Positions 46,809 to 59,495 of a stretch of 64,000 nt of DNA are shown piece after piece. This DNA comes from Tricholoma matsutake. Lineage: Eukaryota > Basidiomycota > Agaricomycetes > Agaricales > Tricholomataceae. The translations under genes were made by a program, and so were the position numbers. The notes under the pieces are model-generated. The model had not been told where the DNA came from. It saw only the letters and a list, made by a program, of their open reading frames with translations, and ran no database searches. Location: positions 6,076,001-6,140,000 of the forward strand of contig AP026547.1 of assembly GCA_026075535.2 (NCBI GenBank). The letters run 5' to 3'. The first letter of the stretch is position 1. Each line of letters starts with the position of its first letter.

Positions 46809-47178
46809 TGTAGAAAGTCAATCCTAGCATATACAAGAATAAACTCAGTCGTTGTATAAGTGACTCTATTCATAATTACTGTACCTAGCATATACAAGAA
46901 TAAACTATAGGTACAGTAAGTAATCATTCTCAACTAAGTAATAATATTGTTACTCACCTCAGTCATTGTATAAGTGACTGAGGTGGTCGTACAACTATCT
47001 ACTGTATATAAGTATCCTGTTAGACAAAGGAAAGAGTATCATAAAGGTATCCACTGTGTGGATCTGTACATGCATCTCAAAGGGGGCACACTAAATATAG
47101 CAGCCGCATCAAAAAACATGCTGATGTCTGTATTTGGTAATACGGTGTTCACAGATGCTCATGGTGTATTTCTCAACA
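46809..47178 (-). repeat. copia-2 5' LTR
   Basis: 370 bp. Contains the 11-13-bp direct repeats (TATACAAGAATAAACT twice, CAGTCxTTGTATAAGTGACT twice) also present in its partner, probably promoter/enhancer units. Confidence 0.96.
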
Positions 47179-47183
47179 GGCAG

Positions 47184-47640
47184 TGGTTGTCCTCATGGTC
47201 CTCGTGGTCCACTGTGGCTGTTGTTGCAGTTTCGCCTTCCTCATGGTTGTGGGTGCCATTCTCATCATCCCTGTTGTCAGTGCTGTCATGGTTTGCATTG
47301 GCGTCGTCATTCTCGTCGTCCTGGTCCTGTCCACCATTGGTGTTGGGGTGTTTGTCATCGGTGTCGCCTGGCCCTGTTCCCTTCATTCTGTTGCCGTTGT
47401 CATCCTGAGTGGGTTGGGTCATTGGTGGTGCATCTCGTTATGCCATCCTGCCATTGTGACAGTGGTGTTGCCTGTTTTGAGAGATGGTGGGGTGGTTAGT
47501 GGCAGATGGCAGTGTTGGGGGCATTTCATGTGCTTACCTTGTAGGTACCCAGCTACCTGGGCCTCCTGGTACCTCCCTGGGGTCTCTTAACCTCAACCAA
47601 CCCCCCTCACATCCCATTTGGATGGGGAGGAGGGCGTAGG
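47184..47640. repeat. Low-complexity repeat, right half
   Basis: Continuation of the sequence at 41373-41675. Near 47540-47585 a GGTACCCAGCTACCTGGG hairpin-like stretch appears. Protein-like frames on both strands are Val/Cys-rich or Thr/Asp-rich and are repeat artefacts. Confidence 0.6.
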
Positions 47641-49654
47641 CATGCATCATGCATCGTCGTTGTAAAAGTAGTAGATAACAGAAAAAAACTTGTTAGAACT
47701 TCAAAAACTACAAAAACAACAATAAAAATACTTAGTTTACATTGCCCCTCAACACATGTCGACGGCTGTCAACATCCAAATCCATGTATGATGTGGCACT
47801 CTTGCAGCCATGCAGTTCGTTGTTGGTGTTTGCAGCTGTTGATGGTGGTGGGAGGCAGTTGGTGGTGGTGGGAGGCAGCAGGCTTGACCATTGATGGTGT
47901 GGTAGGAGTGGAAGTGAGAGAGCATGTGAACATGTCAGACCTTGGTTGATATTGCATGTGAAGTCAAAGTCTCAGGTGTGCCGGGTATAGATATGACATG
48001 TGACTTTCTGCATGAGGGCAGGTTGAAATGACTTACCTTGCACAATGCATAGATGATGAAATTCAGCCTGCTGTGGTATAAAATAATGACTGAGCAAAAA
48101 AAAGATTCCATCTATTTGATGTTTGAGTATTAAAAGCACCCCTATAATTCATTCATTTACAAGAAGAAATTTCATCCTACTCACTTATGAAAAAGTTGTA
48201 ATAAAATATGTCTGACTTCCATCCATTTGAGGTTTGAAATCTACAGTGTGAAAATTCATCCCAAGTTCATCCATTATATATCCATCCATTTACATTAGAT
48301 ATTTCCTATTTTCTTACTTGAACGGCTGAAATCCATACCCTACCAGTCTCACAGTGTGGCATGCATAGGATTTCAATTGGGGTTTCAATAGTCATATGCA
48401 TATTACTCACACTGGTACTGAGCCTGTAATTTTAAGATACTTGTATATACATGTAGTTTGAATTTTTACATTGATATCTTGGAATTCAACCTATGTCAAG
48501 AACCTAACATTTGAAACAACCAAACATTTGAAACAACCAATTGTGAGTTGAACCTCTCGCAAAACCACCTGACTATTTCTACCCTGAACAATCACTTCAT
48601 ATCAGGTTGATGTGTCGAAGTGAATAGCAACCTATTGTAATTGGTTGTTTTGATTCAACCTAATGAACAACATAGTGATGGTCCGACTGAGCTCGCGAGA
48701 GAGCATATTGCAGTCGGATGACTCATCCTTTGTAGTTGCCGCTTTCTCGTCCTTTCCACCATCAGTGTTCGCAGTAGCTCACGTTCCCCGGCCTGCTACT
48801 CTACTCGTTTCTTTGCTTTAAGCTAAGTTGCTGGGTGATTTTTATGTTAAGGTTAGCAAAAGGTTAGTTGAATTCCAACCTTAGTTAACCGCATAGTGGA
48901 ATATGACTCCGGCGTGCCTAAACGTATTGAATTTGCGTCCTCGAATGACTTGTAGCAGCTTGTAGCCTCTTGTAGCCTCTTGTGGCGAGCTCTCGCCTGG
49001 CTATATGAAATTATTACGCATCGATGACATATGAAGTTAGATGAAGATGGCGGCTGCGGCTGCGTTTTGAAAACATATCAAATACAAACGGATCCATCAT
49101 CGATGTAATTTATTCAAAGAGTTATGCATGTGGTTACAGTAGATGTTTGATGAGAATCGGTGCCTTTGCCCAAGGAGAGCGCGCGCGAGCCTGTGAGAGA
49201 AGGTACCATCATGTAGAAAAAGGTAGAAAAGCGGTAAAGATAGTAGAATTGCAAACGGTAGTGGGAAACGCCTTGGAAACGCCTGCCATCCAAGTATCAC
49301 GGCAGATCTGCTTGATCCCCTCGGCCGGCGTGGCAATCCGAAAAGCTCGATCTACAAACTACATACAATCAAGAGAAACAGAGTGGGGACACTTGAAGCA
49401 GCAAACTACGAATTCCAAATCGATCCCATATAGTAGTAGCCTGTGGCTGTGCATGGGTAGGGGCACGCGCGTCATGTGGAATTGCAACGACATCTTTCAT
49501 TGCTCTATACTTACGTCGGCTCATCGTGCTGGCTGTCCCTCAACATAATCGCCAGAAACATCCCTTTCTCTTCTTCAGATCTGTCGCCCGAAGGCTTACT
49601 CGTGCTACGAAGAAGCTCGATCATAACAAACCCCTGCCCGGGTCGTCTTCTCCT
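47641..49654. other. AT-rich intergenic region before the second host island
   Basis: Contains a direct repeat GGTGGTGGGAGGCAG (47840-47880), a GATGAAATTCAGCCTG word shared with 11.2 kb, an ACATTTGAAACAACCAA direct repeat (48508-48540) and CTTGTAGCCT units (48950-48985). CpG-rich host-like sequence starts near 48.7 kb. No gene supported. Confidence 0.4.
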
Positions 49655-51295
49655 ATGCATTCTTACAACTCCACAACTCCTCCAACTAAAGCCAGCCTTA
49701 AAGCATGGTGGAATCATTTTACTTTTAACCAGAAAGCCAAAAAGGATAGTGAACCAAGGAACACAGGTGGGTTATGGTCGCTCTTTTCTGTTTTCTGCCT
49801 TCGAATTGTGCTCTTCTAGATGGCGTTGTACATACCGTGTTTGGTAAACCTTTGGGAGAGAGCTTGAGATATGCGAGTGTGCAAATATCGACGCCAAATA
49901 CGAACGGTGAACTCTATGTCTGGGGTTACATTCCGGTGGTAGTTGCGAAATGGTATGTGGCGTGTATGTCTCCACCAGACATCTCACCATAATTTTGAAA
50001 TGTATAGTGGTTTATATCTGAAGGAAAACGGTATTAATCTCGATCTTCGAGGAACATCTCTCGAGCTTATATCCTCTACAGCAACAGAAGTTGCGGGTAC
50101 CTTTCGTGTCAACGGATCAGCCAAACGCATGCGGGAACTACAAGCAGCATTTGAAGCACCTCCGAGGGTGCGTTGCCCAGTCACGTAGTCCTTTGACCTC
50201 TGCTCAACCAAATCATAGTATGGTAAATCCCTCGACTGGTCAAAGGAGACGTACACCACCCATGATGTGGCGAGTGTATTCCGAAGATACCTTACCCAGA
50301 TGCCTGTAAGCAATGGCTGCTACTATGTGGGAGCCTGGTCTCTGATCAGTACAAATGTAGGAGCCCGTGATACCTCATGATATGTATCACAACGTACGTA
50401 TGTTTTCACAGAACAAATCTTCGCAGCTCATGCTATGATCCTAGTTTCGGGACACTTTAGGTGAGAGGTACGGCCATTCTGGATCCTTACCATCCACTTA
50501 TTGTATCTTTCAGCAAAATCAAATTACAATCAAGACGAAATTATTGCAAAATACAAACGCCTAATACGCGAAATGCCTGAACCTAATCAATATCTTCTAT
50601 TGTATGTTTTGGATCTATTGTCAGTTTTTGCCCGGAAATCAGACAAGAATTTGATGACCGCCACTAGTCTGTCATTGCTCTCGCTATATTTGCCGAGCGC
50701 TGACTAGAATTTTAGATCTTGCTGTAATTTTTCGACCTGGATTTATTTCGCACCCGGAACACGAGATGTTGCCAAGCGAACATGCTCTGAGTCAGCGAGT
50801 GCTTGAGTTCTTAATTGCCCAACAAGATTGGTTCATGCTCGACATTCCACCTCCGCCAATGAGAAGACATGACGCACTACCCCGTACGACTGCGACAGAG
50901 ATCGATGACGAGATCGTACTAGTTCCGAGCTCGGTTGAGAAAATTCCAGGTTGGAAGCTCGGTGGTAGGGATCGACACAAGATGCCACGTCGAAGGACAA
51001 CAGTGGACCGCAATGGTGAGTCCCATATAGATTGTTAACCGAGGTTCAAGACCGTATAATGTTGCACTGTTAAGATAATCGCGGTACATTAACTGAAGAA
51101 GATATGTCCCCAGTCTCGGAGAGTTCGTCAGAGCAGATTGGAGTGACCCGGAGAAGAACGCTGCCGTCGTCACGGAGAAGAGGGGATGCACCTGAGGGTC
51201 CGTTCAGTCAGGGTTCGCGCGTTCTACGGAAGCAAAAGCGCGCATCCTCATCACAGCCCAGTCGATACGGGAAGCCTGAAACACCGCCGAGCTAA
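49655..51295 (+). CDS. Sac7/Bag7-like RhoGAP
   Basis: GTPase-activating protein for Rho-type GTPases. Ten exons: 49655-49766, 49820-49952, 50008-50030, 50082-50167, 50219-50305, 50361-50393, 50445-50460, 50514-50666, 50716-51015, 51102-51295; 1,137 nt, 378 aa. The RhoGAP domain starts VFGKPLGESLRYASVQI and contains YIPVVVAKCGLYL, the arginine-finger segment GTFRVNGSAKRMRELQ, FRRYLTQMPEP, KYKRLIREMP and NLMTATNLAVIFRPG. A basic, Ser/Arg-rich tail follows. Homologues act on Rho1 in cell-wall and actin signalling. Short for the family, whose members often have longer N- and C-terminal extensions; an upstream exon cannot be excluded. Confidence 0.92.
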
Positions 51296-51545
51296 ACTCT
51301 TGTACCATCTACTATGATACCCAGGACTGTATTTTACCCCCCCGTGTTGTATATATGTAGAGCGATAAGACACTAATTATTCGGACAAGTTGTACATAAG
51401 TAGTTTAGTGATTGGAGTTGGCGTCGTGACCATAATATCAGTGTTCTAATAATAGAGGCACTGAATTTTGTTGGACATAGCTCCCGTCTCTTCAACAGCT
51501 TTTTCTCCTCCTCCCATCGTCGCTGGCCGGCAAACCACCACGGCA

Positions 51546-53735
51546 ATGCAGTCTACATACAGGGATCATCCCCAGCCTTCCATGGACATGCAAAACTACT
51601 ATGATGCTCCACAGGTATTAATCATAACACGGTCTTCATTTGCCCCAATTTCGAGTATTCATTCTGTCCGCAGCATGCCGCACAGTCTCCATTTGAGGAC
51701 GTTGGTGTTGTTGGGAGCAACGCAGGTCATGGGGGCGGAGGGCCAATTTACTCGCAAGCTGCCACCTACTCAACTACTGATGTGATGAACCCGAGTCGTG
51801 TTCAGTATACAGAGCCAACATACCAACCGTCTAATGCATGGTTAGAGAAGACGGGATCCAGCAAGAAGCGCTCAAAGTGGATTGTGCGTTGCGCTTTTGT
51901 GTACCGTCTTGGCTCTGATCGACCCTCTCTTTCAGGTCATCGGGTCGCTCGTCGCTCTGCTTGGGTTAATAGCCATCGGTGTTGCTGTGGGAGTGGCTGT
52001 CTCAAGAAACAACTCAAAATCTTCTTCAAGTTCTACCTCGTCTGGCAACTCGGCGGTGCCCCAGACCAACCCAAACGACCCTAGTACCTTCATTAAGGAT
52101 CCCAGATTACACCAATCATTCTATGGTCTCGCATACACTCCTGCAGGGTCGCAGCTTCCTACCTGCACCAATAAATTAAGCAAGTAGCCTCGCCGTTGAC
52201 TCGTGTTCCTTCGCTGATATCTGCCCGCCAGGTGATGTCATCCAGGATATCCAGGTGTGGTAGCTTTGTCAAGGTCCTTCTCCTATGTCTGAACTTTGTT
52301 ACCAGCTCATGTCACAGTTAACTAAAGTGTGTTTTTAACTTGGGAAAAGCTCTCCGGTCGTCTAAACGTATTTGCTGGCAGCGAATTCGATTATATGGTG
52401 CAGACTGCAACCAGTCTGCTCTCGTGGTACGTATAAGCCTCATTGCATGTTGTTACCTTGTATTCATTACTTCATAGCTGGAGGCCATCAAGCAGACAAA
52501 AGTCAACATGACTGTCTATCTGGGAAACTACGCTATTGCAACAGACAATGGTACGGCGTATCAGCGCCAGCGAGGCGAAATCCAGTCCGCTCTTCAGACT
52601 TACGGTACCAACAACGTTGGGGGTCTGACTGTAGGGAATGAATTCATGTTGAAGTATCGTCCTCTTGCCACATCCGCGCGCACACATGCCTGAATTTAGC
52701 TAAAATAGTTACCTCAACGCCAATGGAGGCAGTGACCCTAACAGCGCAATTGGAAATCAGGGCGCCGCTATCCTTACTGGATATATCCAAGACACTCGTA
52801 ACATGCTGACCAGTCTTAGTCTCACCCCATCTCCAGCTGTGGGTACTGCCGATGCTGGTGCTTACTTTAACAACAAGGTTCTTGGGGCTGTTGATTATGG
52901 CGTACGTGGCTTGGTGTTCGGGTTTGATTGATTTGATTACTTGCGTTCCAGATGGCGAACGTACATCCGTGGTTTGCCAATGTTAGTGCCCAGGAAGCAG
53001 CAGGGTGGACGGCGACTTTCTTCCAAACGACCGATGTTGCGGCTGCCAACACACTGCCCAACAATCCAACGATGTACATAGCGGAGACAGGTGCATTTTA
53101 CACTTTTCTGTAGCCAAGTACATCTGCTTACCAACTCCTTGATTAGGATGGCCGACTGTAAGTCATCTGTACGATATCTATCGATTCATGAACTAAATCG
53201 TGCTCAGAAATCATCCGACGCGGGTAATGCGAGCAATGGACCTTCGACTGCATCAGAAGCCAACCTGCAGGTAGATAATTAGCTATTATTTATTCATCTG
53301 CACTTGCTTATCGGCTATCCAGACATTCCTGAATACCTTCGTTTGCCAAGCAAATACCAACGGCACTAAGTACTTCTTGTTTGAGGCAAGTCGAATTGTC
53401 TCGTTCATATTAGTTCCGCCATACTGACTGGTGAATGCTGAAAACTTTAGTACTTTGACGAGCCATGGAAGGTACGCTCGTTGGCTGTTAACTCGCAGAA
53501 CTTTTTTTTTAATTGATGATGTATCAGGATGTCCAATTCGGTGGTGTTGAGGTCAGGGCGAGTCCAATCTCTGCTCCCATGTACTGATAATTTACTTACA
53601 GGGATGGTGGGGATTGTTCACCGCGAAGTACATTTCGTCTTCAGCGTACACTGTGCTCAGTTTTGAGTCTTGACGGATTTTCTTTCCAGCCGTACTCTCA
53701 AGAACATCCAGATACCCAACTGTCAAGCCCCATAA
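51546..53735 (+). CDS. GH17 beta-1,3-glucanase, type II membrane protein (BtgC-like)
   Basis: Cell-wall endo/exo-beta-1,3-glucanase or transglucosidase. Sixteen exons: 51546-51614, 51674-51883, 51936-52179, 52232-52254, 52306-52326, 52382-52426, 52478-52653, 52709-52901, 52952-53090, 53147-53157, 53208-53270, 53323-53385, 53451-53471, 53528-53551, 53602-53627, 53690-53735; 1,374 nt, 457 aa. A cytosolic Gln/Tyr-rich N-terminus is followed by a membrane anchor (VIGSLVALLGLIAIGVAV) and a Ser-rich linker, then the catalytic domain starting FYGLAYTPAGSQLP. Acid/base Glu is in TVGNEFML and the nucleophile Glu in YIAETGWPT; FDEPWK and GWWGLF lie near the end. Two introns have GC donors (52180, 53386). 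Confidence 0.93.
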
Positions 53736-53798
53736 GGATGCGAGGTGGCCTGTTAGATAAGATGGTATTGTTTACTGCATGGACATATCTGTCATTCG

Positions 53799-53858
53799 TT
53801 GAATTCTTTCTCTATCTGTTGAATTCTTTCTCTATCTGTTGAATTCTTTCTCTATCTT
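53799..53858 (+). repeat. 20-bp tandem repeat, three copies
   Basis: GTTGAATTCTTTCTCTATCT is repeated three times head to tail in the region downstream of the GH17 gene. Copies are nearly identical, so the array is young. Confidence 0.9.
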
Positions 53859-54354
53859 CTCCGTCCTTGTTTTACCCTGATCTATTCGTGGACACTGGAC
53901 CCACTGTGACAAACTACATACGTAGGCTAATGTTTTGTATCATGTTTCCGCGCTCACTCGAGGATCTGATGGTACTGCATTGTCGAGAGTAAAAACATAA
54001 TTAAAGATGGAAATTATTGGCATATCTAACCCCTGGTTATATTGTCTCTAATCTTTTTGCACATTGATATTTTTTACCGCGTGAAGAATTGCGCAATTCA
54101 GTGGGATCGCCTAGTCAGTAGCACCTTATGTATTGAATTTGTCAGGCTAGTTTTGGACTTTAGAATGTTCCCTGAAATTCCCAGAAATATTCTCCGAAAC
54201 GATATCCTCGGAACTCAATAGTACTCCATCAAACAGTTAAATTGGCGAACGCAGAGCTCAATGTTGAAACGTTGAAGCTTGAAGCTTGAAGTGTCATGAT
54301 CAGTATGCTAGTGTTTGTTTGCATTGGACTATACATAAATTTCGAACCTGAACG

Positions 54355-57300
54355 ATGCCAACGAGAGTCGCGAAACAGAAGACTACTACGACGCGTTTAC
54401 CTCAAAGTCTCCTAGAACAGATTGACGAAACTGCCCGTCAGTGCTTTCAGCATGATAATGAACCAAATTGACCTTTTACCCTAGACCATCCTCAAAGAAC
54501 ACGGCATGGCAAACCTCGGGTGTCTCGAAAAGAGACTAGAAAGCAGGATCGTGTTGTTCGTAAACAGCATAAAGCTGACTTCTTTTTATCTGGTGTCACT
54601 CGCAACAAACGACTCGTCGAGGACGATCATATCGATTCTCCCAAACTGAAAAGAGTCAAGTATAGTAATGTCAATTCGACCATCAACGATCAACTTATCA
54701 CGCATCCTTCGTCGCAACCGAATCCTGCGCAAACACCAATTCAACCGTCGGCGTTAAGTGCCAAATTGCCCGCACAGGAAACGAGGCCTGGTAGGAAGGC
54801 TAAAACTAGCAGGCCCCGAATCACAATCCCTCGTTCACAAAAGGAGGAAGAAGAAGATCTTTACATCAAGTATCTGGAGACAAAACTTAAACATGGCAGG
54901 AGGGAATTTGAGGATGACGGATTAGATGGCAAGCGGACGTCCACATTATGCTACTTGCACAGAGCTAACTAATTATCCTCAGACCTGTTAGATCTCGCAG
55001 ATTCCTTCGGCTATCCACAACCACAGGTTCTCTGGCGTTCCTGCGTTCCTGCAGTTTAACTGACTCTTTGGCTTACAGGATGATAATAAAACTGACAAAG
55101 GTCAAATGTCCGAATATTCTACAATGATGTCTGGCGAAGGATCGTTTGATGAATGGTACGGCATCAGCGAGGAAGATGAGTCTACTGAGATCGTTGAAAT
55201 GCCGCCTGAGAGCGCTGCAAACGGTACGTACACATGTGTTCCTCAGGTCGTTTATGTCCATCAGACGCTCGCTATATTCTAGCCCATCTCAGAAATAAAC
55301 CACACGAGATTGATAGAAACTTGGAGGAAATCGCACGACTTACCAGACAGCTCAAAGGGCTTTTGAATCGGTCAGTCGAAGAATTCTGCATAATACTACG
55401 TCGCTGACAGGAACGATCAGAATGAGCGAAGAAAACATGATCACCATTCTTGAGGGTGTCGAAGATATCTACAGGAATTATAAGCGCAATGGTGATATTG
55501 CAGTGACATTGTTTGACAACTCAACACTCATTGTAATGTGGTTTGTGATGTTGCCAGACGTCTCTTCTACTCTCACTACGTTGATCATTGATGGTATTGC
55601 TTCACACTCTTCTCTACTCGATTCTTATGTGGTTCTGCACGCCGCCTTTATTGCAAGTTTGCATAAAATCGTCGGACTGGAATTTGGTAGGAAGAGACTT
55701 TCTTAGAGCAAATTTGCACTAATTCCGATGAATATTCTAGCTGCACATTTTGTTCAACATGTTGTCTCCTCGTATGAACGATATTATGGGTCAACGCAGA
55801 GCACACAGCTGGCATGTAACCCTGATGGACAGTTAGAAACCGATACACTTGGGAAAGAATGCTCAAATTTGATCGTGCTGCTCTCGGAACTATACAATTT
55901 CCAGGTTATCTCATCCATTCTTGTCTTCGATATCATACGTGGCCTTCTGGAAGGCGATCTAGCCGAATTCAGGGTAGAACTTTTGCTCAAGATCGTAAGG
56001 AGTAAGTTCTTTTTCTTTCTTGCTTCCCCCTTGAACTAGTCTCATATGAAATCAAGATTCTGGGCAGCAACTCCGTCAAGACGACCCTTCCGCGTTGACC
56101 GATATAATTCAAATTGTGCAAAGTAGAGTAACTGACAAAAAGGAAGAGTTTAGGTACTTATCATTCTTTCATTTCTGCGATAGCCTTATGGTCAATGACA
56201 AGCAGTTCTCGTACTCGGTTCATGATTGAAACTCTCACCAACATCAAAAATAAAAAATTGAGACGGAACGCCACTCATAATCAAGGAGGGGATGCCGTGG
56301 AGAGGATGAAGAAATTCATTTCAGGTCTTGCGAAGAAGCGGCATGGTCTGTCCGCCTAGATTTGACTCTTCCCTCAGGACTGATCGACCTCTCCAGTCAT
56401 GGCTTATGAACCGCTTCGCGTCTCACTCGACGACCTCCACTCTGCAGAAACCAAAGGTAAATGGTGGCTTGTGGGTGCTGCTTGGGGTGGCGATCCCCTT
56501 TTGGATCACAATGTGAACGCAGCAAACGCCAGGTTAAATGATGATGCAAGCGGAAATACGTATGATAACGACCTGCTTAGCCTTGCCCAAAAGCAAGGGA
56601 TGAATACCGACATCCGAAGGACCATCTTCGTAGTGCTGATGAGCAGTGATGTACGTGGACATTCGGCTATCTCATGCGACGATTGAGACTACTGATTTTG
56701 TAGGATTACATTGATGCCTGTGAGCGTCTGTCGCGGTTGAACCTTGCCGAGATCCAGCAACGGGAGATAATACGAGTGCTGTTGCATTGTTGTGGAAACG
56801 TGAGATTGTTTTGCATTCACTCCTTTGTGCTTATTCTCTATCAGGAACGATCATATAATCCCTACTATACCCTTGTCTGTCAACACCTGTGTCACACATC
56901 GCATTCTTACAAGATAACCCTGCAATTCTGCTTATGGGACTTCCTTCGTGATATGGGCGAGACTTTAGTCGGCGGCCTAGAAGTAATCAAGAATATGAAA
57001 GATGAGACTGTTGCATTTGAGGTTGGACGTATATCACCGACTAGACTACGAAACGTCGCGAAAGCTTACGCTTGGTGGATAGCTAAAGATTCTTTGACGC
57101 TTGGCATCTTAAAGGTAATTGTTGGCGTCAATATCCTGCGCTATCTAACCAGACAAATATTGTACAGCCCATCGATTTTACGTCACTCAAGCCGCAGACA
57201 CTGATGTTCCTAAGAGAAATGATGGTTCAGATTTTTGTTGACAGCCAAGTGATGACGCCAGCACTCGGCTCTAGCCTGAATGTCCCAACCACAAGAAATC

Positions 57301-57494
57301 GGAGTGCTATCGAGCAGATTTTCATCAAGGCGACGCGAAATCAAACGTTAGCAATGGGGCTGGTATTCTTCTTGTCAGAAATATTCCGCGATGTTTCTGG
57401 AGATGGAGAGGACGTGGCAAATCTGATCAAGTGGACAAGTGGGCTAGCTAAAGACACTTTAAGGACTAGAGTCGAAGTAATCCCGGCCTTGTAA
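54355..57494 (+). CDS. Sgd1/NOM1 nucleolar MIF4G-MA3 protein
   Basis: Ribosome biogenesis (small-subunit) factor of the nucleolus. A basic N-terminus (KETRKQDRVVRKQHK) leads to IKYLETKLKHG and GLDDLLDLADSFGY. The MIF4G domain covers roughly LTRQLKGLLNRMSEENM to KKFISGLAKKR and the MA3 domain IRRTIFVVLMSSDDYIDACERL to CLWDFLRDMGE, with a conserved end (TRNQTLAMGLVFFLSEIFRD). About 14 exons, starting 54355-54436, 54485-54928, 54983-55026, 55079-55223, 55283-55370, 55421-55491, 55558-55686, 55741-56001, 56057-56153. The intron at 54929 has a GC donor (GCAAGC). Essential in yeast. Confidence 0.9.
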
Positions 57495-57555
57495 AGTATC
57501 AAAGCTGGGAATTTTTCTGGCCCCTATGTATTCGCATTTGAATTGCATGGTCGTA

Positions 57556-58460
57556 TCACAATACCCTCAGTTTCTGAAACGCCACGCTCGAACATACACT
57601 ACCTTCCCTACCCCCAAATTTGTACGTGGGGTGTTGTATTCGAGAGCTTGGAGGTGGCGTAAAGGCAGGTTTTCTCGACAATCCTCGACATATACTCACT
57701 GGTACACTAGACCTGTCTCGGCCGTTGCAAACTGAGTTTTCAGTTCAGCCTCAGTGAAATTGCACGCTGACTCAGGGTAATTGTTCATGCTATTGCAGTA
57801 GTCGTGTAATTTCGGCGTGCACGTACATGTGATAAGGAAACACCCTCCTGGTGCGAGCAGTTTTTGGACGCGCGCTGGATAATTTACGGCGGGTGATCGT
57901 CCACTTCCGTCTTTTTCACCCAACGCAATAGCGTCGAAAGTACCCTTGTCCAGCAAGAGATCCCAAACTCCTTCCTTCATACATGGTAAAACAGGAGGGT
58001 CTTCCTTGAGAAAATCACAATTGTTGAATGTGACCCCCTCTCCTCGAGCAGCAGCAATCGATCTGGCTAATTTGATGGCTCCCAGACTGTAATCGATTCC
58101 AGAAAGATGTGCAGCGGCATAGCCGGCTTCAAACAAGGCCAAGACCAGTGTTCCATTTCCGCATCCGATTTCCAGCATTGATGGGTTTGTTGACGGGGGA
58201 ACATTTTCTAGTGCCCAATCGACCATCCGATCGACAGTTTCTATGCCAAACCTATCCAAATTTGTGTCAAGAGTGAGGGGCGATAAGAACTGACACACCA
58301 GATCTCGCCCTCATCACCAAGTTCTTCGAAATTTGAGAGTTCTTCTTCATAAACATCATCCCAACTATCGACACCATCGATTGACTAGATGCCATTTTAT
58401 ATCGGATGACACGTACTGAGCTTTTGTCCCTAGCTTTGAGGGCTGCAGTTCCGTGCTCAT
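57556..58460 (-). CDS. Protein-lysine N-methyltransferase Efm4 (METTL10 family)
   Basis: Class I SAM-dependent methyltransferase that modifies a lysine of translation elongation factor EF1A. Four exons: 58460-58417, 58364-58299, 58251-57700, 57646-57556; 753 nt, 250 aa. N-terminus SKLGTKAHWDDVYEEEL, SAM motif I LEIGCGNGTL, LSGIDYS, post-motif LLDKGTFDAIALGE, and the typical C-terminus HPTYKFGGREG / SSVAFQK. Its stop lies 61 bp from the convergent SGD1 stop. Confidence 0.92.
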
Positions 58461-58745
58461 CGATGTAGGACAAAATGGTGAGCTTAGTCAGCCTAAGTGA
58501 ATTCCTGCAAGCAGTGGTTAGGAATTTTATTGACTGAACAAAGATGGTCTCTCAAGCTCATGACATGATGAATACTATTTCCAAATACTGGAAAGATGAT
58601 AGTATTGTGCAACAAGCAGGATGATTAATATGAGTGATCCTGGTGATAATGATAATGATACAGTGACGTGCAAAGACTGGGCCAAATAATTGTAAGTTCA
58701 CGAAAGGTGTGGTAGGAGAGATGGGATGCGAACCAATGGATACAT

Positions 58746-59132
58746 TCACCGACCTTTCCCATCAGTCTTTTCTAACAGGTCCTTCGCTTCGTTAATTTTA
58801 CTAGCGAGATACGGAGAACCACCACGGTCAGGATGGTTTGCAAGCATGATATGTCGGTGGGCATCTTTTAGTCTGTTGCGGAGCATAGGGCCATCTCTAC
58901 GAAACGCAGTAATTTAGTTCGTTAGTACTAAGAATAAGACAGACAAAGAACAATTGGCGTACTTGAGTCCGAGAATGGCTATCGCCTCCTTCCTATCCAT
59001 TTTTGCCCGAAATCCTCCCTTCGCCCATTGTTCTGCTGCACCTTTGCCAATGAGCAGTCCCCGCTGCATAATAGAGCGGCCTAGAATTGCAGCCGCAATT
59101 GCACTTACGCCAAGAATTACTGGTGTTGCCAT
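58746..59132 (-). CDS. Pam18/Tim14 J-protein of the mitochondrial import motor
   Basis: 106 aa in two exons (59132-58963, 58896-58746). An N-terminal membrane segment ([18 protein letters not shown]) anchors it in the mitochondrial inner membrane, and a short J domain with the HPD motif ([20 protein letters not shown]) stimulates mtHsp70 at the TIM23 channel. The start is the ATG directly before the membrane segment. Divergent from the helicase gene, 363 bp apart. Confidence 0.95.
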
Positions 59133-59495
59133 GAAGTGTGGAACGATGTTGCCATGCGGAAGAAGTCGAATATGTGACTTGCACGTGATTTGAATGGCGT
59201 CTCTTCTGCAAAGAGCTGTGGCCAACGCTCTTTGCAGTTGTTCGTGGAATTTTCAAGACTCTGCTGACCTTTACAGGTGTCATTATCAAGTCATGGATGA
59301 AGCCAGCTGGTTTTACTAAATGGGCGCTGCGCAGGGTCCTCATTCCCGTTGCTCATCAACACGACTTAGTGTTGTCTGAATCACTTCGTGCTCTCGATAT
59401 GATCCGCAGAGAATTCTTCTGTATTGCCTTCGGCAAATCCCCATGCTCAGGCTCATTACCTAGGCGCCAGACCTACCCTACCCTCTACCTCCATC

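Larger units (their letters stand above)
41681..47178 (-). mobile_element. Complete Ty1/copia retrotransposon, copia-2
   Basis: 5,498 bp with two 370-bp LTRs and a 5-bp target-site duplication GGCAG (41676-41680 and 47179-47183). Coding strand is minus. The primer site lies at 46798-46808 and a purine tract (42051-42062) next to the downstream LTR. Gag to integrase remains open for 925 codons while the RT-RNaseH part is broken by several stops. It lies in low-complexity DNA. Confidence 0.96.

Noticed and set aside
19352..47178. Shared AGTCAATCCTAG word in copia-1 and copia-2 LTRs as evidence of relatedness
   Set aside because: In coding orientation the word lies at opposite ends and on opposite strands of the two LTRs; the rest does not align.
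52180..52231. GT donor at 52184 in the GH17 gene
   Set aside because: It gives AAG TGA at the junction; the GC donor four bases upstream keeps the frame.
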